Positions 55,367 to 64,000 of a DNA stretch of 64,000 nt are shown here, one piece after another (the first letter of the stretch is position 1; each line of letters opens with the position of its first letter). The stretch covers positions 1 to 64,000 of the forward strand of contig NW_027474191.1 of the NCBI RefSeq assembly GCF_050947335.1. Reading direction: 5' to 3'. The notes below the pieces were generated by a model that did no database searches, was not told the origin of the DNA, and saw only the letters and a program-made list of their open reading frames with translations. The position numbers were made by a program, and so were the translations under genes. This DNA is from Megachile rotundata (Eukaryota; Arthropoda; Insecta; Hymenoptera; Megachilidae).

Positions 55367-58105
55367 ACAGTAATTGTCGCTCTATCGATCATATGTGCAT
55401 AATATGGTTAATAATATGAGTTAGGGTGATAATAGTGAGTGTAATAAGTATAGTAATTGTCGTTCTATCGATCACATAAGCATAATATGGCTAATAATAT
55501 GAGGTAGATTGATAATAATAAGAGTAATAAGTATAGTAATTATCGTTCTTTTCATCACATAAGCATAATATGGCTCATAATATGAGTTAGATTGATAATA
55601 ATAAGACTGATAAGTATAGTAATTGTCGTCCTATCGATCATATAAGCAAAATATGGCTAATAATATGAGTTAGATTGATAATAATAAGAGTAATAAGTAT
55701 AGTAATTGTCGTTCTATCGATCATATAAGCATAATATGGCTAATAATATGAGTTAGATTGATAATAATAAGAGTAATAGGTATAGTAAGTGTCGTCCTAT
55801 CGATCACATAAGCATAATATGGCTAATAATATGAGTTAGATTGATAACAATAAGAGTAATAAGTATAGTAATTGACGCTCTATCGATCATATGTGCATAA
55901 TATGGCTAATAATAAGAGTTAGATTGATAAGAATAAGAGTAATAAGTATAGTAATTGTCGTCCTATCGATCATATAAGCATAATATGGCTAATAATATGA
56001 GTTAGATTGATAATAATAGGAGTAATGAGTATAGTAATTGTCATTCTATCGATCATTTTGGCATAATATGGTTAATAATATGAGTTAGATTGATAACAAT
56101 AAGAGTAGTGAGTATAGTAATTGTCGTCCTATCGATCATATAAGCATAATATGGCTAATAATATGAGTTAGATTGATAATAATAAGAGTAATGAGTATAG
56201 TAATTGTCGTTCTATCGATCATTTTTGCATAATATGGTTAGTAATATGAGTTAGATTGATAATAATAAGAGTAATGAGTATAGTAAATGTCGTTCTATCG
56301 ATCATATTAGCATAATATGGCTAATAATATGAGTTAGATTGATAACAATAAGAGTAGTGAGTATAGTAATTGTCGTCCTATCGATCATATAAGCATAATA
56401 TGGCTAATAATATGAGTTAGATTGATAATAATAAGAGTAATGAGTATATTAATTGTCGTTCTGTCGATCATATAAGCATAATATGGCGAATAATATGCGT
56501 TAGATTGATAATAATTAGAGTAATGAGTATAGTAAATGTCGTTCTATCGATCATATAAGCATAATATGGCTAATAATATGAGTTAGATTGATAATAATAA
56601 GAGTAATGAGTATAGTAATTGCCGTTCTATCGATCATATAAGCATAATATGACTAATAATATGAGTTAGATTGATAATAATAAGAGTAATATGTATACGA
56701 ATTGTCGTTCTATCGATCACATAAGCATAATATGGCTAATAATATGAGTTAGATTGATAATAATAAGAGTAATGAGTATAGTAAATGTCGTTCTATCGAT
56801 CATATAAGCATAATATGGTTAATAATATGAGTTGGATTGATAATAGTGAGTGTAATAAGTATAGTAATTGTCGTTCTGTCGATCACATAAACATAGTATG
56901 GCTAATAATATGAGTTAGATTGATAGTAATAAGGGTAATAAGTATAGTAATTGTCGTTCTATCGATCACATAAGCACAATATGGCTAAGAATATGAGTTA
57001 GATTGATAATAATAAGAGTAATGAGTATAGTAATTGTGGATCTATGAATCATATAAGCATAATATGCCTAATAATATGAGTTAGGTTGATAATAAGAAGA
57101 GTAATAAGTTTAGTAATTGTCGTTCTATCAGTCATATTTGCATAATATGGTTAATAATATGAGTCAGATTGATAATAATAAGAGTAATAAGTATAGTAAT
57201 TGTCGTTGTATCGATCATATAAGCATAATGTGGCTAATGATATGAGTTAGATTGATAATAATAAGAGTAATAAGTATAGTAATTATCGTTCTTTCGATCA
57301 CATAAGCATAATATGGCTAATAATATGAGTTAGATTGATAATAATAAGAGTAATGAGTATAGTAAATGTCGTTCTATCGATCATATCAGCATAATATGGC
57401 TAATAATATGAGTTAGATTGATAATAATAGGAGTAATAAGTATAGTAATTATCGTTCTTTCGATCACATAAGCATAATATGGCGATTAATATGAGTTAGA
57501 TTGATAATAATTAGAGTAATGAGTATAGTAATTGTCGTTCTATCGATCATATATGCATAATATGGTTAATAACATGACTTAGATTGATAACAATAAGAGT
57601 AGTGAGTATAGTAATTGTCGTCCTATCGATCTTATAAGCATAACATGGCTAATAATATGAATTAGAGTGATAATAGTGAGTGTAATAGGTATAGTAATTG
57701 TCGTTCTATCGATCACATAAGCATAATATGGCTAATAATATGAGTTAGACTGATAATAATAATAGTAATAAGTATAGTAATTGTCGTTCTGTCGATCACA
57801 TAAGCACAATATGGCTAATAATATGAGTTAGATTGATAATAATAAGAGTAATGAGTATAGTAATTGTGGATCTATGAATCATATAAGCATAATATGCCTA
57901 ATAATATGAGTTAGGTTGATAATAAGAAGAGTAATAAGTTTAGTAATTGTCGTTCTATCGGTCATATTTGCATAATATGGTTAATAATATGAGTTAGATT
58001 GATAACAATAAGAGTAGTGAGTATAGTAATTGTCGTCCTATCGATCATATAAGCATAATATGGCTAATAATATGAGTTAGATTGATAATAGTAAGAGTAA
58101 TATGT
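55367..58105. repeat. Y-spaced HOR unit E3, 33 monomers
   Basis: Same order as E1 and E2 at first, but GTGAGTGTAATAAGT after Y. It has one AAATG monomer fewer after GGTTAGTAAT, GGCGAATAATATGCG rather than GGCCAAT, GTATACGAATTGTCG near 56694, GGCTAAGAATATG near 56982, and a GTCGTTGTATCG/AATGTGGCTAATGATATG monomer at 57193. The GTATACG marker returns 2822 bp (34 monomers) later in E4. Confidence 0.8.
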
Positions 58106-61093
58106 ACAGTAATTGTCGCTCTATCGATCATATGTGCATAATATGGTTAATAATATGAGTTAGGGTGATAATAGTGAGTGTAATAAGTATAGTAATTGTC
58201 GTTCTATCGATCACATAAGCATAATATGGCTAATAATATGAGGTAGATTGATAATAATAAGAGTAATAAGTATAGTAATTATCGTTCTTTTCATCACATA
58301 AGCATAATATGGCTCATAATATGAGTTAGATTGATAATAATAAGACTGATAAGTATAGTAATTGTCGTCCTATCGATCATATAAGCAAAATATGGCTAAT
58401 AATATGAGTTAGATTGATAATAATAAGAGTAATAAGTATAGTAATTGTCGTTCTATCGATCATATAAGCATAATATGGCTAATAATATGAGTAAGATTGA
58501 TAATAATAAGAGTAATAGGTATAGTAAGTGTCGTCCTATCGATCACATAAGCATAATATGGCTAATAATATGAGTTAGATTGATAACAATAAGAGTAATA
58601 AGTATAGTAATTGACGCTCTATCGATCATATGTGCATAATATGGCTAATAATAAGAGTTAGATTGATAAGAATAAGAGTAATAAGTATAGTAATTGTCGT
58701 CCTATCGATCATATAAGCATAATATGGCTAATAATATGAGTTAGATTGATAATAATAGGAGTAATGAGTATAGTAATTGTCATTCTATCGATCATTTTGG
58801 CATAATATGGTTAATAATATGAGTTAGATTGATAACAATAAGAGTAGTGAGTATAGTAATTGTCGTCCTATCGATCATATAAGCATAATATGGCTAATAA
58901 TATGAGTTAGATTGATAATAATAAGAGTAATGAGTATAGTAATTGTCGTTCTATCGATCATTTTTGCATAATATGGTTAGTAATATGAGTTAGATTGATA
59001 ATAATAAGAGTAATGGGTATAGTAAATGTCGTTCTATCGATCATATTAGCATAATATGGCTAATAATATGAGTTAGATTGATAATAATAAGAGTAATGAG
59101 TATAGTAAATGTCGTTCTATCGATCATATTAGCATAATATGGCTAATAATATGAGTTAGATTGATAACAATAAGAGTAGTGAGTATAGTAATTGTCGTCC
59201 TATCGATCATATAAGCATAATATGGCTAATAATATGAGTTAGATTGATAATAATAAGAGTAATGAGTATATTAATTGTCGTTCTGTCGATCATATAAGCA
59301 TAATATGGCGAATAATATGCGTTAGATTGATAATAATTAGAGTAATGAGTATAGTAAATGTCGTTCTATCGATCATATAAGCATAATATGGCTAATAATA
59401 TGAGTTAGATTGATAATAATAAGAGTAATGAGTATAGTAATTGCCGTTCTATCGATCATATAAGCATAATATGACTAATAATATGAGTTAGATTGATAAT
59501 AATAAGAGTAATATGTATACGAATTGTCGTTCTATCGATCACATAAGCATAATATGGCTAATAATATGAGTTAGATTGATAATAATAAGAGTAATGAGTA
59601 TAGTAAATGTCGTTCTATCGATCATATAAGCATAATATGGTTAATAATATGAGTTGGATTGATAATAGTGAGTGTAATAAGTATAGTAATTGTCGTTCTG
59701 TCGATCACATAAACATAGTATGGCTAATAATATGAGTTAGATTGATAGTAATAAGGGTAATAAGTATAGTAATTGTCGTTCTATCGATCACATAAGCACA
59801 ATATGGCTAAGAATATGAGTTAGATTGATAATAATAAGAGTAATGAGTATAGTAATTGTGGATCTATGAATCATATAAGCATAATATGCCTAATAATATG
59901 AGTTAGGTTGATAATAAGAAGAGTAATAAGTTTAGTAATTGTCGTTCTATCGGTCATATTTGCATAATATGGTTAATAATATGAGTTAGATTGATAATAA
60001 TAAGAGTAATAAGTATAGTAATTGTCGTTGTATCGATCATATAAGCATAATGTGGCTAATGATATGAGTTAGATTGATAATAATAAGAGTAATGAGTATA
60101 GTAAATGTCGTTCTATCGATCATATTAGCATAATATGGCTAATAATATGAGTTAGATTGATAATAATAGGAGTAATAAGTATAGTAATTGCCGTCCTATC
60201 GATCATATAAGCATAATATGGCTAATAATATGAGTTAGATTGATAATAATAAGAGTAATAAGTATAGTAATTGTCGTTCTATCGATCATATAAGCATAAT
60301 AGGGCTAATAATATGAGTTAGGTTGATAATAATAAGAGTAATGAGTATAGTAAATGTCGTTATATCGGTCATATTTGCATAATATGGTTAATAATATGAG
60401 TTAGATTGATAACAATAAGAGTAGTGAGTATAGTAATTGTCGTCCTATCGATCACATAAGCATAATATGGCTAATAATATGAGTTAGATTGATAATAATA
60501 AGAGTAATAAGTATAGTAATTGTCGTTCTGTCGATCATATAAGCATAATATGGCTAATAATAAAAGTTAGATTGATATTAGTAAGAGTAATAAGTATAGT
60601 AATTATCGTTCTTTCGATCACATAAGCATAATATGGCTAATAATATGAGTTAGATTGATAATAATAAGAGTAATGAGTATAGTAAATGTCGTTCTATCGA
60701 TCATATCAGCATAATATGGCTAATAATATGAGTTAGATTGATAATAATAGGAGTAATAAGTATAGTAATTATCGTTCTTTCGATCACATAAGCATAATAT
60801 GGCGATTAATATGAGTTAGATTGATAATAATTAGAGTAATGAGTATAGTAATTGTCGTTCTATCGATCATATATGCATAATATGGTTAATAACATGACTT
60901 AGATTGATAACAATAAGAGTAGTGAGTATAGTAATTGTCGTCCTATCGATCTTATAAGCATAACATGGCTAATAATATGAATTAGAGTGATAATAGTGAG
61001 TGTAATAGGTATAGTAATTGTCGTTCTATCGATCACATAAGCATAATATGGCTAATAATATGAGTTAGACTGATAATAATAATAGTAATAAGT
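58106..61093. repeat. Y-spaced HOR unit E4, 36 monomers
   Basis: Last unit with a Y monomer. It repeats E3 including GTATACG (59516) and GGCTAAGAATATG, with one extra AATGGGT/AAATG monomer. It then carries the first copy of the five-monomer right-end motif (60015-60429), then AATAAAAGTTAG, ATGGCGATTAATATG, CATGACTTAG and ATAATAGTAATAAGT as in E1. It has the same number of monomers as E1 (36). Confidence 0.8.
60015..60429. repeat. Five-monomer right-end motif, copy 1
   Basis: Order: GTCGTTGTATCG with AATGTGGCTAATGATATG (60015); AAATG/CATATTAGC with AATAGGAGTAATAAGT (60098); GCCGTCC (60181); GTCGTTC with ATAGGGCTAAT (60264); AAATG with GTTATATCGGTC (60347). ATAGGGC and GTTATATCGG appear nowhere before 60 kb. 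Further copies start at 62588 and 63418. Confidence 0.8.
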
Positions 61094-62587
61094 ATAGTAA
61101 TTGTCGTTCTGTCGATCATATAAGCATAATATGGCTAATAATATGAGTTAGATTGATAATAGTAAGAGTAATAAGTATAGTAATTATCGTTCTATCGATC
61201 ACATAAGCATAATATGGCTAATAATATGAGTTAGATTGATAATAATAAGACTAATAAGTATAGTAATTGCCGTCCTATCGATCATATAAGCATAATATGG
61301 CTAATAATATGAGTTAGATTGATAATAATAAGAGTAATAAGTATAGTAATTGTCGTTCTATCGATCATATAAGCATAATAGGGCTAATAATATGAGTTAG
61401 ATTGATAATAATAAGAGTAATGAGTATAGTAAATGTCGTTATATCGATCATATAAGCATAATATGGGTAATAATATGAGTTAGATTGATAATAATAAGAG
61501 TAGTGAGTATAGTAATTGTCGTTCTATCGATCATATATGTATAATATGGTTAATAATATGAGTTAGATTGATAATAGTGAGTGTAATATGTATAGTAATT
61601 GTCGTTCTGTCGATCATATTAGCATAATATGGCGAATAATATGAGTTAGATTGATAATAATAAGAGTAATAGGTATAGTAATTGCCGTCCTATCGATCAT
61701 ATAAGCATAATATGGCTGATAATATGAGTTACATTGATAATAATAAGAGTAATAAGTATAGTAATTGTCGTTCTGTCGATCATATAAGCATAATATGGCT
61801 AATAATATGAGTTAGATTGATAATAGTAAGAGTAATAAGTATAGTAATTATCGTTCTTTCGATCACATAAGCATAATAGGGCTAATAATATGAGTTAGAT
61901 TGATAATAATAAGAGTAATGAGTATAGTAAATGTCGTTCTATCGATCATATAAGCATAATATGTGTAATAATATGAGTTAGATTGATAATAGTGAGTGTA
62001 ATAAGTATAGTAATTGTCGTTCTATCGATCACATAAGCATAATATGGCTAATAATATGAGTTAGATTGAAAATAATAAGAGTAATAAGTATAGTAATTGT
62101 CGTTCTGTCGATCATATAAGCATAATATGGCTAATAATATGAGTTAGATTGATAATAATAAGAGTAATAAGTATAGTAATTGCCGTCCTATCGATCATAT
62201 AAGCATAATATGGCTAATAATATGAGTTAGATTGATAATAATAAGAGTAATAAGTATAGTAATTGTCGTCCTATCGATCATATAAGCATAATATGGCTAA
62301 TAATATGAGTTAGATTGATAATAGTGAGTGTAATAAGTATAGTAATTGTCGTTCTATCGATCACATAAGCATAATATGGCTAATAATATGAGTTAGATTG
62401 ATAATAATAAGAGTAATAAGTATAGTAATTGTCGTTCTGTCGATCATATAAGCACAATATGGCTAATAATATGAGTTAGATTGATAATAATAAGAGTAAT
62501 AAGTATAGTAATTGTCGTTCTGTCGATCACATATGCACAATATGGCTAATAATATGAGTTAGATTGATAATAATAAGAGTAATAAGT

Positions 62588-63002
62588 ATAGTAATTGTCG
62601 TTGTATCGATCATATAAGCATAATGTGGCTAATGATATGAGTTAGATTGATAATAATAAGAGTAATGAGTATAGTAAATGTCGTTCTATCGATCATATTA
62701 GCATAATATGGCTAATAATATGAGTTAGATTGATAATAATAGGAGTAATAAGTATAGTAATTGCCGTCCTATCGATCATATAAGCATAATATGGCTAATA
62801 ATATGAGTTAGATTGATAATAATAAGAGTAATAAGTATAGTAATTGTCGTTCTATCGATCATATAAGCATAATAGGGCTAATAATATGAGTTAGATTGAT
62901 AATAATAAGAGTAATGAGTATAGTAAATGTCGTTATATCGGTCATATTTGCATAATATGGTTAATAATATGAGTTAGATTGATAACAATAAGAATAGTGA
63001 GT
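62588..63002. repeat. Five-monomer right-end motif, copy 2
   Basis: Same five-monomer order as at 60015, 31 monomers downstream. The last monomer ends AAGAATAGTGAGT, a private change. Confidence 0.78.
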
Positions 63003-63417
63003 ATAGTAATTGTCGTCCTATCGATCATATAAGCATAATATGGCTAATAATATGAGTTAGATTGACAACAATAAGAGTAGTGAGTATAGTAATTGTCGTT
63101 CTATCGATCATATTTGCATAATATGGTTAATAATATGAGTTGGATTGATAACAATGAGAGTAGTGAGTATAGTAATTGTCTTCCTATCGATCATATAAGC
63201 ATAATATAGCTAATAATATGAGTTAGATTGATAATAATAAGAGTAATAAGTATAGTAATTGTCGTTCTGTCGATCACATATGCACAATATGGCTAATAAT
63301 ATGAGTTAGATTGATAATAGTAAGAGTAATAAGTATAGTAATTATCGTTCTTTCGATCACATAAGCATAATATGGCTAATAATATGAGTTAGATTGATAA
63401 TAATAAGAGTAATAAGT

Positions 63418-63832
63418 ATAGTAATTGTCGTTGTATCGATCATATAAGCATAATGTGGCTAATGATATGAGTCAGATTGATAATAATAAGAGTAATGAGT
63501 ATAGTAAATGTCGTTCTATCGATCATATTAGCATAATATGGTTAATAATATGAGTTAGATTGATAATAATAGGAGTAATAAGTATAGTAATTGCCGTCCT
63601 ATCGATCATATAAGCATAATATGGCTAATAATATGAGTTAGATTGATAATAATAAGAGTAATAAGTATAGTAATTGTCGTTCTATCGATCATACAAGCAT
63701 AATAGGGCTAATAATATGAGTTAGATTGATAATAATAAGAGTAATGAGTATAGTAATTGTCGTTCTATCGATCATTTTTGCATAATATGGTTAGTAATAT
63801 GAGTTAGATTGATAACAATAAGAGTAGTGGGT
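63418..63832. repeat. Five-monomer right-end motif, copy 3, altered at the end
   Basis: Starts ten monomers after copy 2. The first four monomers match, with GAGTCAGATTG, GGTTAATAATATG in the second and CATACAAGC in the fourth. The fifth is replaced by GTCGTTC/CATTTTTGC/GGTTAGTAAT, so the copy is broken at its fifth monomer. Confidence 0.72.
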
Positions 63833-64000
63833 ATAGTAATTGTCGTCCTATCGATCATATAAGCATAATATGGCTAATAATATGAGTTAGATTGATAATA
63901 ATAAGACTAATAAGTATAGTAATTGTCGTTCTGTCGATCATATAAGCATAATATGGCTAATAATATGAGTTAGATTGATAATAGTAAGAGTAATAAGTAT

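Larger units (their letters stand above)
1..64000. repeat. 83-bp AT-rich satellite array filling the whole window
   Basis: Every line belongs to the same 83-bp head-to-tail monomer, always in the same orientation, with no interruption by unique sequence. Monomer starts are at 1, 84, 167, 250 and so on; the last complete one ends at 63998, followed by 2 bases of the next. That makes 771 monomers, 765 of them 83 bp and six with visible indels. G+C is about 24%. Typical monomers carry stop codons in all three frames on both strands: on + TAA/TAG/TGA are dense; on - there are stops opposite positions 16-18, 23-25, 42-44 and 55-57. No long ORF is therefore expected and I saw none. Both window ends lie inside the array, so its true size is unknown. 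The family is not one I recognise. Centromeric or heterochromatic location is an inference from size, purity and HOR structure. Confidence 0.98.
61094..64000. repeat. Right-hand tail, 35 monomers plus 2 bp, more mixed
   Basis: No K, L, Y, U or V landmarks occur here. Instead there are ATAGGGCTAAT (near 61379, 61877, 62872, 63702), GTTATATCG (near 61438, 62932), ATATGGGTAAT and ATATGTGTAAT, CACATATGCACAATATGG (near 62530 and 63270), and GTCGTTGTATCG. One GACAAC/GAGTTGGATTG/W run occurs near 63.06-63.24 kb. Many stretches are close to the plain type A consensus. The variant set differs enough from the rest to suggest a different homogenised domain or the way out of the HOR region. Confidence 0.75.

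Noticed and set aside
1..64000. Protein-coding genes or ORFs
   Set aside because: Typical monomers have stops in all three frames on both strands, and the 83-bp period shifts frame each time. Short ATG-started runs such as ATGAGTTAG end at once.
1..64000. CRISPR array
   Set aside because: The repeats are contiguous, 83 bp, without unique spacers of constant length, and both 'repeat' and 'spacer' parts are shared by all monomers. There are no cas genes.
1..64000. Bacterial iterons or plasmid origin
   Set aside because: Iterons are about 20 bp and few. A 64-kb array of 771 monomers with layered HORs does not fit, and no replication gene is present.
1..64000. CENP-B box
   Set aside because: The TTCG of GTTCTTTCGATCAC is the only partial resemblance; the required CGGG half of the box is absent from all monomers I read.
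1..64000. Telomeric or simple microsatellite repeat
   Set aside because: TAATAATAA-like runs occur inside the monomer but stay short and fixed in place; the period is 83 bp.
1..64000. Inverted monomers or palindromic array arms
   Set aside because: Every monomer seen reads in the same direction, and monomer phase is continuous from first to last base.
1..64000. Promoters, terminators, tRNA or other RNA genes
   Set aside because: TATA-like strings and weak dyads are part of every monomer and arise from AT content; no cloverleaf or unique element stands out.
1..64000. Host species from the satellite
   Set aside because: I recognise no named family with this 83-bp monomer, and the sequence has no other clue. 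A guess would be unsupported.

Overview
The whole window is one uninterrupted satellite DNA array. An 83-bp AT-rich monomer (about 24% G+C in the most common version, counted by hand) is repeated head-to-tail on a single strand from base 1 to base 64000. Setting monomer position 1 at the common start ATAGTAATTG, the window holds 771 complete monomers plus 2 bases of the next. The arithmetic closes exactly: 771 x 83 plus six visible indels (net +5) gives 63,998. I see no gene, RNA gene, transposon, CRISPR array, unique spacer or inverted segment. A typical monomer has stop codons in all three frames on both strands, and because 83 is not a multiple of 3 the frame shifts at every monomer. Long clean arrays of this kind are typical of eukaryotic centromeric, pericentromeric or other heterochromatic satellite DNA. 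Nothing in the sequence identifies the species, and I do not recognise the family.

Monomers fall into two main linked haplotypes. Type A has GGCTAATAATATG in the middle and the tail GATAATAATAAGAG. Type B has TTGC/TTGGC ahead of the core, GGTTAATAATATG, and the tail GATAACAATAAGAGTAGTGA. About a dozen rarer variants serve as landmarks: K (GTCGGACT), the L trio (GAGAAGTCAGT, then GTGGATCTATCG, then CATATTTGAATAAT), W (GTCTTCC), V (GTG[C/G]ATCTATGAATC), Y (ACAGTAATTGTCGCTC) and U (AATTGACGCTC). Following these by eye reveals a layered higher-order repeat (HOR) structure.

Layout. (1) 1-8549: four consecutive core HOR copies of 26, 27, 29 and 21 monomers. (2) 8799-18179: super-block S1, 113 monomers. 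(3) 18180-19424: a short core piece. (4) 19425-27561: super-block S2, 98 monomers. (5) 27562-37354: core-type HOR. It includes a 6-monomer mini-repeat (29637-30134) and a nearly perfect copy of bases 1-2158 at 31546-33703. (6) 37355-46734: super-block S3, 113 monomers, colinear with S1 at an offset of 28,556 bp. (7) 46735-61093: a zone in which Y recurs every 34, 36, 25 and 33 monomers. (8) 61094-64000: a right-hand tail with private variants, suggesting the approach to another array domain.

The array appears to evolve by exchange of whole monomers. Block sizes differ by integer numbers of monomers, several monomers are visibly chimeric at block junctions, and 765 of 771 monomers are 83 bp. 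One 2-bp insertion occurs at the matching place in S1, S2 and S3, so it predates the copying of those blocks. There are no genes to form a pathway. Any function would be structural (centromere or heterochromatin, possibly satellite transcripts), and that is inference.
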